From Pseudomonas fluorescens (GTDB lineage Bacteria > Pseudomonadota > Gammaproteobacteria > Pseudomonadales > Pseudomonadaceae): a DNA stretch of 64,000 nt. Shown in pieces: positions 8,872 to 16,907 of the stretch. How positions within the stretch are numbered: position 1 is the first letter of the stretch; every line of letters begins with the position of its first letter. The stretch is from contig NZ_CABVIY010000001.1 in assembly GCF_902498195.1 (NCBI RefSeq), positions 930,001 to 994,000 of the forward strand. The letters are read 5' to 3'. Below the pieces are notes generated by a model, which ran no database searches, was not told where the DNA came from, and saw only the letters and a list, made by a program, of their open reading frames with translations. The translations under genes and the position numbers were made by a program.

Positions 8872-9243
8872 TCAGTGATGGTGCAGAACGGCCGTGGCCC
8901 GTGGGTCCAGGCTGTAGCTTTTGTCGGCGTTGAGCACGATCACGCCTTCGCTGCACAGGCGCTTCAACACTTCGCGCACACTGAGGAACGACAGCGGAAT
9001 ATCCAGCTCCAGCAAATGAGCGTGCACGCCCCGCACCCCCAGGCTGCGATCGTGTTCGGCAGCGTCGAGCAGGGCGTCGATGACCTTGAGTCGAATCAGA
9101 CTGGTTCGCAGGCCAAAGCTTTTGAGCAGGAAGCGAATCCGCTCATTACCGTGGCGCTCGGTACGCTGGTCGAAAACACCGACCCCAATGGAATTGCCCT
9201 TTGGCGCGTTGCTACCGTCCGTTGGCAGTTGCGAGTTGTACAT
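8872..9243 (-). CDS. Fur-like winged-helix regulator lacking the sensor domain
   Basis: A 123-residue protein whose centre resembles the Fur-family winged helix. A helix (RTSLIRLKVIDALLDAA) is followed by VRGVHAHLLELDIPLSFLSV, in the place of the Fur recognition helix, and REVLKRLCSEGVIVL. It stops soon after the DNA-binding domain. The Fur dimerisation domain with its HxHxHH metal site is missing; only a terminal HHH is present. It resembles PA2384 of P. aeruginosa, which sits beside pvdQ (PA2385). Here it is likewise beside, and divergent from, pvdQ, sharing a 248-base intergenic region. It is probably an iron-linked regulator. Confidence 0.75.
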   Translation of the reverse strand: MYNSQLPTDGSNAPKGNSIGVGVFDQRTERHGNERIRFLLKSFGLRTSLIRLKVIDALLDAAEHDRSLGVRGVHAHLLELDIPLSFLSVREVLKRLCSEGVIVLNADKSYSLDPRATAVLHHH

Positions 9244-9399
9244 TGCAAAAACTCCTTTTCAGAGCCTGATCAGGAAAAATGGGCGCTCTTACATAACAAG
9301 ACGTATGAACGACGCAAATCATGAAGACTTAAATGTAGAAATTTCGTCGTCATGGCGTCGGCAGTCCGTCAGAAGCCTCTAAATCGCGGTCCAACAACC

Positions 9400-9422
9400 T
9401 AAATTTTTTTTCTTTGCTTCGT
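9400..9422 (+). promoter_or_regulatory. Candidate PvdS-type iron-starvation promoter of pvdQ
   Basis: TAAAT at 9400-9404 and CGT at 9420-9422 are separated by 15 bases. The published PvdS-type consensus is TAAAT and CGT with 16-17 bases between them, so the spacing here is one short. It lies 70 bases before the pvdQ start, a sensible distance. A second TAAAT at 9380 has no CGT at the right spacing. Confidence 0.35.
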
Positions 9423-9491
9423 CCTTGAAAGGATGCGCAGCGCCTGCCCGTACGCAGGGCCGTGACCATCGATTTTCGATCAGGAGCGAGT

Positions 9492-11837
9492 GTGAATATT
9501 TCCAGCCAGTTGACCAGGTTGAGCCTGGCGGGTGTATTGGTGGGGCTGAGTCTTGCGGCGAATGCGCGCAGTCAGCCTGAGCAGGCCAGTGCCGATATCC
9601 GCCGGACCAGTTTCGGCGTGCCGCATATTCGTGCCGAAGACGAGCGGGGGCTTGGTTACGGAATCGGCTATGCCTACGCTCAGGATAACCTGTGTTTGCT
9701 GGCCAATGAGATCGCCACGGTGAACGGTCAACGGTCACGGATTTTCGGGCCGGACCAGTTCACGGTCGAAGAGCGCGAGAACCTCGTCAGCGACCTGTTT
9801 TTCACCTGGCTGAACACTCCGCAGGCGGTCGCCGGGTTCTGGCAGGCGCAGCCCCCTGAAGTGCGCGAGCTGATCGACGGCTATGTGGCTGGCTTCAACC
9901 GCGCCCTGACAGAGCGTCGGGCGCAAGGGTTGCCGCCGCAGTGCCAGGGCGACTGGGTGCGGGAAATCACCGCCGGGGATCTGGTGAAGTTGACCCGGCG
10001 CCTGCTGGTGGAAGGGGGGGTGGGGCAGTTTGCCGAAGCGCTGGCGGGGGCCACACCGCCAGCCGCCGTGGCCGGGAACACCGGTCAACAGAGCGCGTTC
10101 CAGGTAGCTGATATGCGCCTGCAGCGTTTTGCCCTCGACCGTGGCAGTAATGCCGTGGCGGTCGGCAGCGAGCGCTCCTTTAACGGTCGTGGCATGTTGC
10201 TGGCCAATCCGCATTTCCCATGGGTCGGCGGCATGCGTTTCTATCAAATGCACCTGACCATTCCCGGCAAACTCGACGTCATGGGCGCCGCGCTGCCCGG
10301 CCTGCCGATGATCAACATCGGGTTCAATCAGCACCTGGCCTGGACCCACACCGTCGACTCATCCAAACATTTCACTCTGTACCGCCTGCAACTGGACCCC
10401 AAGGATTCGACCCGTTACCTGCTCGACGGCCAATCCTTGCCCCTGGACAAGCAAACGCTGACAGTCGACGTGAAGCAGCCGGACGGATCGGTCAAGGCGC
10501 TATCCCACGTGATCTACAGCTCGCCATTCGGCCCGATCGTGCAATGGCCGGGCAAGCTCGATTGGGACAACCAGTTCGCCTACAGCCTGCGCGACGCCAA
10601 CCTCGATAACGACCGGGTATTGCAGCAGTGGTACGCCATGAACCGTGCCGGCAACCTCAAGGATTTTCAGGACTCGGTCCACAAGATCCAGGGCATCCCG
10701 TGGGTCAATACCCTGGCCGCGGACGACCAGGGGCAAACCCTGTACATGAACCTGTCGGTGGTGCCCAACGTCAGTGCCGACAAGCTGGCGCAGTGCAGTG
10801 ACCCGCGCATCGGCTTGCAGATGATCGTGCTCGACGGTTCCAACAGCGCCTGCGCCTGGGGCATCGACCCGCGCGCGGCGCAAAAGGGGATCTTCGCGGC
10901 GGACCAATTGCCGCAACTGTTGCGCAAGGATTTTGTGCAGCACGCCAACGATTCGGCGTGGATGGCCAATCCGGCACAACCGCTGGCCGGTTTTTCCCCG
11001 TTGATCAGCCAGGACAGCCAGCCGCTGGGCCTGCGCGCGCGTTTCGCCCTGGATCGCCTGGGCACGCTGGCCAAGTCCGGCCCGCTCAAGGCCGCGGATC
11101 TGCAACAGATGGTGATGGACGACCAGGTCTATCAGGCCGCGCAAGTCATGCCGGACCTGTTGCAATTCTGCGCCGACGATCTGGGCGCTGATGCGAAAAC
11201 CCTCGCGCCGTTGTGTGCCAGCCTCAAGGCCTGGGATCGCAAGGCTAACCTCGACAGCGGCCTGGGTTTCGTGCATTTCCAGAATGTCATGGAGCCTCTG
11301 GAACAGGTCCCGGATGTGTGGCGCGTGGCGTTCGATCCGCAAGACCCGCAACATACCCCGCGAGGCCTGGCGGTCGATCGGCCGCCAGTGGCGCAGGCGT
11401 TGCGCCAGGCGATGCTGGCGTCGGTCGAGCAGGTCAAGGCGTCAGGGGTCAAGGCGGACAGCCGCTGGGGCGATATCCAGGTGGTCAGCAGCGGTGGCCA
11501 GCAGACACCGATCCACGGCGGGCCGGGCTCGCTGGGGGTCTACAACGCGATCCAAAGTGTGCCCCGGACCGATGGCAAGCGCGAAGTGGTCAGCGGCACC
11601 AGCTACCTGCAAGTGGTGACCTTCGATGACAAGGGCCCGCAGGCCAGGGGGCTGCTGGCGTTCTCGCTCTCCAGCGACCCGGCCTCGAAGTACGCCAATG
11701 ACCAGACCCTGGCGTTCTCGAAGAAGCAGTTGGGCGTGCTGCCCTTCACCGAGCAGCAGATCACGTCGGATCCGAACTACCAGGCGCAGACAATTCGCGA
11801 ACAGGATGAGCAGGCCGCGAAGGTGGTCGTGCAGTAA
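9492..11837 (+). CDS. pvdQ: PvdQ-type acylase (Ntn hydrolase)
   Basis: Periplasmic Ntn-hydrolase that removes the fatty-acyl chain from the pyoverdine precursor and can also cleave long-chain acyl-homoserine lactones. The 781-residue precursor has a signal peptide (LAGVLVGLSLAANA) followed by the alpha subunit. The self-cleavage junction is in ALDRGSNAVAVG, with the catalytic N-terminal Ser near residue 219. It closely follows the remembered P. aeruginosa PvdQ sequence, including LVEGGVGQFA, GMLLANPHFPW and WTHTVDSS. GTG at 9492 was chosen because AGGAG lies five bases before it; another GTG at 9462 lacks such a site. No other pyoverdine gene is in the window. Confidence 0.93.
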   Translation: MNISSQLTRLSLAGVLVGLSLAANARSQPEQASADIRRTSFGVPHIRAEDERGLGYGIGYAYAQDNLCLLANEIATVNGQRSRIFGPDQFTVEERENLVSDLFFTWLNTPQAVAGFWQAQPPEVRELIDGYVAGFNRALTERRAQGLPPQCQGDWVREITAGDLVKLTRRLLVEGGVGQFAEALAGATPPAAVAGNTGQQSAFQVADMRLQRFALDRGSNAVAVGSERSFNGRGMLLANPHFPWVGGMRFYQMHLTIPGKLDVMGAALPGLPMINIGFNQHLAWTHTVDSSKHFTLYRLQLDPKDSTRYLLDGQSLPLDKQTLTVDVKQPDGSVKALSHVIYSSPFGPIVQWPGKLDWDNQFAYSLRDANLDNDRVLQQWYAMNRAGNLKDFQDSVHKIQGIPWVNTLAADDQGQTLYMNLSVVPNVSADKLAQCSDPRIGLQMIVLDGSNSACAWGIDPRAAQKGIFAADQLPQLLRKDFVQHANDSAWMANPAQPLAGFSPLISQDSQPLGLRARFALDRLGTLAKSGPLKAADLQQMVMDDQVYQAAQVMPDLLQFCADDLGADAKTLAPLCASLKAWDRKANLDSGLGFVHFQNVMEPLEQVPDVWRVAFDPQDPQHTPRGLAVDRPPVAQALRQAMLASVEQVKASGVKADSRWGDIQVVSSGGQQTPIHGGPGSLGVYNAIQSVPRTDGKREVVSGTSYLQVVTFDDKGPQARGLLAFSLSSDPASKYANDQTLAFSKKQLGVLPFTEQQITSDPNYQAQTIREQDEQAAKVVVQ

Positions 11838-11861
11838 AGTCATGGAGGTTTGACGATGGAA

Positions 11862-11893
11862 GAAGGCCGCACCTCATAAGAGGCGCGGCCTTC
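11862..11893. terminator. Bidirectional intrinsic terminator between pvdQ and the large minus-strand gene
   Basis: Perfect 9-base arms GAAGGCCGC and GCGGCCTTC (11862-11870 and 11885-11893) enclose a second short stem. T-containing tails follow on both strands. It sits between two convergent genes. Confidence 0.7.
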
Positions 11894-11948
11894 GGTTGTT
11901 TGGGATGGGTTACGCAAAGGCTGCTGACATCCACGGTTTTATGCTGGA

Positions 11949-14900
11949 TCAAGGGGTGTTGGTGTGTAATTGGCGTCCAAGGTGCGTGATGAGCCAGGTC
12001 ACGCTGTCGGCATTGCTCAGTTGCACCTTCAGTCTGATCGTCGGGTCATTAATGAAGCTGTCGCGGGCATCTTTCAGGGTGGTCTTACCCGTTAGTTTCA
12101 GGACATGCGTGTTTAGCTCGCCAGCGTAGTCATCAGAACTTCTGTCCCAATCCACCCAGGTATCGGTATCAGGATCATGGATGCTGAACAGTTCCGACAG
12201 GGGAGTATGAATCGACAGTGCGCAGCGCTGCAGGTCGGTCAATTCATTCTTGAGCTGCACGGCACGCAGTGTCGTTGTTTCTATCAGTTCGGCGAAGGGT
12301 CTGCTGGTGTCGAGATAAGCCAGGTCCAGGGTCTTGAGGAGGATGTGCGAAAGCTCATGGATCAACGTCGATGCGCGAGAGTGGGGCCTGATCGCAAAGG
12401 CAGGGTCTGACAGGTAGTTGCGGTAGTGGTCGAAATTGGGGAAAAAGAATTTTTCTGCCAGATAGATTCGGCGCCTTTCGTCCCGATCGACGGTAAAGGC
12501 GAACGTGTCATCTCTTCCCTCGACGAGCCTTCCGACCGCAAAACGCCTGGAATTGGGATGCCTGAGGCTGGGGTCAAGCAATCCGGCAAACATGTCGCTG
12601 ACGACTTGTTCAATCATCGTCACATGCTCGGGCAGGGCGGTCGACACACCCAAAAAGTCCGTGATGATCCCATGCACCGGAGTATGCCGACTGCTATTAG
12701 CATTGAGGAGTTGCAGGTTTCGAACACTGTTCCAGACATAGTGGGTCGCCAGGTCCAGTGCTTCATCAATCAAGCGCGCCTTTTGCGGAAACAGTAACCG
12801 GATTTGGGGCAATCCACTGGCTTCGACGTTCATGCCCCCCCAGGCCGTAACAGCGGTCTCTATCCGGTTGAGCATGCCGAATCGGGCAAGCGGTGCCTGG
12901 CGATCCAGCGTCCATTGCTTCGCTGGGTTCTGACGCAGGTAGGGGCCCTGTTTTTTGTCGTCGCAAATGCGCCAGCGAGTGCCGCTCTTTACCACTGGAT
13001 AGACTCTGCCTTCGACCGGGCCGTAGTGTTTTTTTGTAGTGGGGTGGGTGTAGAGCCCCAGCGTCGAGTCCAGGGTCAACGAACCCAGGTCGGTATCCGT
13101 GCTTTCGTGACGCTTCAAGCGCGCGCGATCGGGTGCCGTGAGGTTAATGTCTTGCCATTTGATCGGGCTTTCGGGTGTTTCTGCGCTGTGCTCGCTGGAA
13201 GCCGAAACCACCGTCGTCCCGGTTTGCATCGATTTTCGCAAGTTGGCGAGTTGCGCAATCGCGTTGATAAATGCCTCGATCGCCGGCCCCCATTTGTGTA
13301 ATTGAAGATCTTCGGCCGATTCCTTGAAATCCCGGTAGCTGCGCCACACGGTGACCGGATACTTCAGCTTGCCCATGAAGAATGAGGTGGCCTGATCCAG
13401 GTCTTCGCCCAGTACATGCTTGATGGCTTCCCAATCGCTCTGTTTTTCGTTGTCAGACTGGCTATCCAGCAGGCGCCCGAGCAATGAGGCATTTTCATTG
13501 AACAGCTGCCTGAAAAGGTTTCCCCTGACTGGATTGGATGCCAGGCTGAAGGTGCCGGACGTATTGTCCGTGGACGTCAACCGCGCCTTGCACAGAGTGC
13601 GATCAGCCGCCGGCAAGCTGTTGAGCACCCAGTCTTGCAGGGCGCCCCGGACCTTCAGTTCACTTACCAGCAAGTTTTCGCCGTCATACTCCTTTACCCC
13701 ATGTGTCGGGCTGCACGGCGCAATAAGCACCTGTGGCCCGGCGGCATTGTCCTTTTCCCCAATCAACCAGGTGCCTGGCACCTTGATCGCGTGCCCGCTC
13801 TTGATACCCGTGAGTTCGAGAGGGCGAATAATTGCATTCGCCTCGTTGATGGCGGCTCGGGCGGTGGCATCAGGCATGTCCATGATTTGGCGAATCAGAT
13901 CGAACCCGGTTTGACTGAGGCGTTCCTGAAGTTTTTCGCTGTGGGCGTAATGCATCAGTTGCCAGGGCAGTTGGGCGTAAAAACACTCCTTGCGTTCCGC
14001 GGCCTGGGGGGCGGTATCGGCAAACGCTGCGTTGAGTATCGACTGGTGATGATGGCCAGGTTTCAGGTTTCGGATCAGGCTCTTGATATAGGCCTCGTTC
14101 ATCGCCTTGGGAATCGGCGTGGTATCCAGGCTCACCAGGTCGAATCGAACCTGATCCAGGTCCTTGAGATGGATCAATGCAAAGTCGGTCAGGGTTTGCG
14201 GGCGTGCCGCGAGCATCCGGCGTGGTTTGACCTGGATCTTGTCCGGATCAAGGTCGAAGGTATCCGCCTTGAGTTGCTTTTGCAGTTCATGGTGAGCCGT
14301 GCGTGCCAGGGAGCGAACACCTGTGAGGTAGTCCTTGTCCTCACTGACGTTATTGAGGTACTGCTGAAGCAGTTCGGCATGCAATACCAGATCTTTGTGG
14401 GAGGCCTTGGCCAGCCATGCCGGCAGTCTTTGCTGGGTGGTCAGTGACAGGGCAATATCCGCTGCACGGCGCAATCCCGTCTTCGGTAGGCGCAGCGCCA
14501 CCAGGTTCAGCAGGCTGGTCAGCGTCGCTTGCGGGAGCTTCGAACCCAGCGCGGCAGTGACGCTCGACTGATCCAGTTGCACATAGGGTTTGTGTATCAG
14601 ATCGAGAAAATGCCCGTCGATGCGTTGCAAGGGGGCCAGGGTGTAAGTGTTTGCAGCCAGTCGCTCGCCACGTTCGAGGTTTTCCAGAAGGACGGAGCGT
14701 GCGTCCTGATCGTTAAGGCGTCTTTGGAACTCAGTCAACAAGGGTGTCAAGGACGGGAACGCTTCAAACCCCAGTGCCGGGGTCCAGGCGATGGCCTTGC
14801 CCGAATGGTTCGGGTCCAGGCCACCGCGCTCTGTCAGCACAAAACAACTGGCGAGCTTCATCAGGTTCGTTGAATTACCCGTCTTCAATGCCAGGGAAAA

Positions 14901-16745
14901 TATGTCCGGCAGGAAGCCGTTCACGGCGGCACGCTGCAGCCGCACCGGTGTGTCGAGCACGCTGTTGATGATGGCCTGTTCCGTGGGGCCCAGGGTGCGG
15001 GCGGCTGTTCTCAATTTCAGTTCGCTGCGCAACGCCGTGGCAAAGATATGCGTGAAGGACGATTGCAACGTTTGCAGCGACGAATCGACGATCCGTTGCG
15101 CGTCGGCGAAGGTGGTGGTCGTGGCGGGGATCGCAGGGTGCTTTTCAAGGCTCTGTTCCAGTGCCCGTTCCAGGGTGGAGAGCAGTGCCAGTTGCGCCTT
15201 GGCCGATTCGCCGCGTACGGTAGCCGGTTGCGCACTCCAGCGCAGGTCCACATGGGGACTCCAGCGCCCCTCTGCGTTGGCGGCCAATAGCCGGTCATCA
15301 ATCAGTGCGCGGACATCCAGTGCGTTGTCGATCAAGGCATGCGGCGCCAGCGTGCCTTCACTTTCACGATAGCGACGCAAGGCATGGCTCAGGTTATGAA
15401 GTTGCTTTTGCTGAATGTCTGCCATCAATTGCTCGAAGACCGAACCGACGATGGGAACACCGCTGATCTCACGTTCATCCGGCTCGATTGAAAGAAGGGT
15501 GCGGCGCTCGTCCAGCGACGTAAAGTTGAGGAGGGTGTCTTCATGCCCTTCGCTGTTGAGCATCTGCAGCACGATCTTTTTGACCGCCGGCAGGTCGCTC
15601 GTGGCTTCAATGCCTCTGGACTGCGTGTACAGATAGCCGAGGGTATCGGCGTTGCCGATCATCAAGCTGCTGGCAAGGTCGGCGTAATGCCTGAGGGGCG
15701 CGCTGATACGCACTTTTTCGATACGAAGCGGATCAGTGGCGCCAGGTGCGAGACTGACCTTCATCAGTCGCAGGTATTCCTGTGTCGTTAAAACGTTCTG
15801 CTGACGCTGCTGCAACAGTTTCAGGTGAAAGGTGTCGCGCATGCATTCGGCAAAAAACGCCGAGCGTGGCTGCCCATGGTCCATGGGCGTATTCCAGAAA
15901 GTCTCGACCAGGCTTCGCAGGTGAGGGGTAAAACTTTGCGCGATCTCTTTGACCGCACCTTCCCATGCCTGGTTATCGTCGTCGCTGCTCACGCCGTGCA
16001 CGGGATTGGAAAAGACCCTGGAACCGCCTGTTGGCCAGTCGTTGGTCAGATAGACATGCAGCAGAGTGTCGCTCAGTGACAGAGAGGGAAGCGTGTGTTC
16101 AGCGTCGGTTGAACCGGTTCTGACAAACCGGGTCAGGCGTTGGTCCAGTTTGGGGAAGGCTTTGAACAATGCATGCTTGAGCGTTTCGTCAAGCATCGTT
16201 TGTAGCGTCGGCATCTTGACCAGTTCGCCGATCATGGTCGTGATGTTCTGTGCCGCGTTGCGCTCCAGGGTCAGCATCTGCTGTTCGAACACGGCCCCCA
16301 CGATGGCTTGCGTGGAAATGCCCGGCGCGGTGTCGGCCGACAGCGCGCTGCGCTGTTCGATGGAAAGAAAACGCAAGAGCTCGCGCTTGCCGATGTCCTC
16401 TTTGAGCCATGCCTTGAGTTTGATTAACAGGTCGTTTATGTCAGCGAATTTGATCAGGCCTTTCCACGGTGTGTAGAGCATGGCCTCGCCATCGTCCGGA
16501 CGGCTCATGACAAACGCGCCGGCCAATGCAATGCCCGGCCTGCCTGCCGGCGTCAGTAACAACTGCCAGGCATGCATCGGCCTGGCGTCGGCTTGGCGCG
16601 CGTCTTGTGTGGCGAGGTAAACAGTGTTCAGCCAGTTGAGGTCATCCAGGGTGAAATTCAGCGCTTTCTCGCGTTCGCCTGGCTGTTTGGCTTTTGACGC
16701 AAGCAGCGCTTCGTCAAAGAAATAGGGAAGTTCGGTAGCCATCAT
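11949..16745 (-). CDS. Giant toxin-like protein with C-terminal HExxH, paralog 1 (DUF6543/dermonecrotic-toxin-like)
   Basis: A 1598-residue protein that I match to the large dermonecrotic-toxin-like (DUF6543) proteins of Pseudomonas. A short module with a pattern like LAGxxhhs..LYTPxxGhxxF recurs at about residues 73-111, 357-396, 630-678 and, more weakly, 989-1031. A conserved MPDATARAAINEA segment precedes the fourth copy. Near residue 1240 is a GPVEGRVYPVVKSG segment. At about 1463-1467 lies HELSH inside STLIHELSHILLK, a zincin-type metalloprotease motif, followed by PFAELIE. No signal peptide or membrane anchor is obvious. The start at 16745 has GAGGA upstream; a second ATG follows directly. 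It shares its overall plan and C-terminus (NADSVTWLI) with the next gene. A substrate and export route are not evident. Confidence 0.75.
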   Translation of the reverse strand: MMATELPYFFDEALLASKAKQPGEREKALNFTLDDLNWLNTVYLATQDARQADARPMHAWQLLLTPAGRPGIALAGAFVMSRPDDGEAMLYTPWKGLIKFADINDLLIKLKAWLKEDIGKRELLRFLSIEQRSALSADTAPGISTQAIVGAVFEQQMLTLERNAAQNITTMIGELVKMPTLQTMLDETLKHALFKAFPKLDQRLTRFVRTGSTDAEHTLPSLSLSDTLLHVYLTNDWPTGGSRVFSNPVHGVSSDDDNQAWEGAVKEIAQSFTPHLRSLVETFWNTPMDHGQPRSAFFAECMRDTFHLKLLQQRQQNVLTTQEYLRLMKVSLAPGATDPLRIEKVRISAPLRHYADLASSLMIGNADTLGYLYTQSRGIEATSDLPAVKKIVLQMLNSEGHEDTLLNFTSLDERRTLLSIEPDEREISGVPIVGSVFEQLMADIQQKQLHNLSHALRRYRESEGTLAPHALIDNALDVRALIDDRLLAANAEGRWSPHVDLRWSAQPATVRGESAKAQLALLSTLERALEQSLEKHPAIPATTTTFADAQRIVDSSLQTLQSSFTHIFATALRSELKLRTAARTLGPTEQAIINSVLDTPVRLQRAAVNGFLPDIFSLALKTGNSTNLMKLASCFVLTERGGLDPNHSGKAIAWTPALGFEAFPSLTPLLTEFQRRLNDQDARSVLLENLERGERLAANTYTLAPLQRIDGHFLDLIHKPYVQLDQSSVTAALGSKLPQATLTSLLNLVALRLPKTGLRRAADIALSLTTQQRLPAWLAKASHKDLVLHAELLQQYLNNVSEDKDYLTGVRSLARTAHHELQKQLKADTFDLDPDKIQVKPRRMLAARPQTLTDFALIHLKDLDQVRFDLVSLDTTPIPKAMNEAYIKSLIRNLKPGHHHQSILNAAFADTAPQAAERKECFYAQLPWQLMHYAHSEKLQERLSQTGFDLIRQIMDMPDATARAAINEANAIIRPLELTGIKSGHAIKVPGTWLIGEKDNAAGPQVLIAPCSPTHGVKEYDGENLLVSELKVRGALQDWVLNSLPAADRTLCKARLTSTDNTSGTFSLASNPVRGNLFRQLFNENASLLGRLLDSQSDNEKQSDWEAIKHVLGEDLDQATSFFMGKLKYPVTVWRSYRDFKESAEDLQLHKWGPAIEAFINAIAQLANLRKSMQTGTTVVSASSEHSAETPESPIKWQDINLTAPDRARLKRHESTDTDLGSLTLDSTLGLYTHPTTKKHYGPVEGRVYPVVKSGTRWRICDDKKQGPYLRQNPAKQWTLDRQAPLARFGMLNRIETAVTAWGGMNVEASGLPQIRLLFPQKARLIDEALDLATHYVWNSVRNLQLLNANSSRHTPVHGIITDFLGVSTALPEHVTMIEQVVSDMFAGLLDPSLRHPNSRRFAVGRLVEGRDDTFAFTVDRDERRRIYLAEKFFFPNFDHYRNYLSDPAFAIRPHSRASTLIHELSHILLKTLDLAYLDTSRPFAELIETTTLRAVQLKNELTDLQRCALSIHTPLSELFSIHDPDTDTWVDWDRSSDDYAGELNTHVLKLTGKTTLKDARDSFINDPTIRLKVQLSNADSVTWLITHLGRQLHTNTP

Positions 16746-16874
16746 GGCAGGTCCTCGAAGTGCGCGATCCAGCGGTGATCGCGGGGATGGGAGCGAGGAC
16801 ACTACGGGCAGCCCATGGCGGGGGTGCGGTACATATTGCTGGGTGTGAAGCGGCGTTCAGACCGGGATGAAGGC

Positions 16875-16898
16875 TGCGCAGAACCCTGGTTCTGCGCA
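16875..16898. repeat. Perfect hairpin between the two giant genes
   Basis: Arms TGCGCAGAACC and GGTTCTGCGCA are separated by two bases, 10 bases past the stop of the upstream (minus-strand) paralog. On the minus strand no T-run follows, so termination is uncertain. On the plus strand a CTTTTCTCTT tail follows. Confidence 0.6.
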
Positions 16899-16907
16899 CT
16901 TTTCTCT

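Noticed and set aside
9305..9382. Possible 25-codon frame MNDANHEDLNVEISSSWRRQ... upstream of pvdQ
   Set aside because: No Shine-Dalgarno precedes it and its length is within chance expectation; it was not listed as a gene.
9380..9384. A second TAAAT in the pvdQ upstream region as a PvdS -35 element
   Set aside because: No CGT lies 15-18 bases after it.
16875..16898. Hairpin after the second giant gene as a strong terminator
   Set aside because: The stem is perfect but no T-run follows on the minus strand, so it was listed only as a hairpin repeat.
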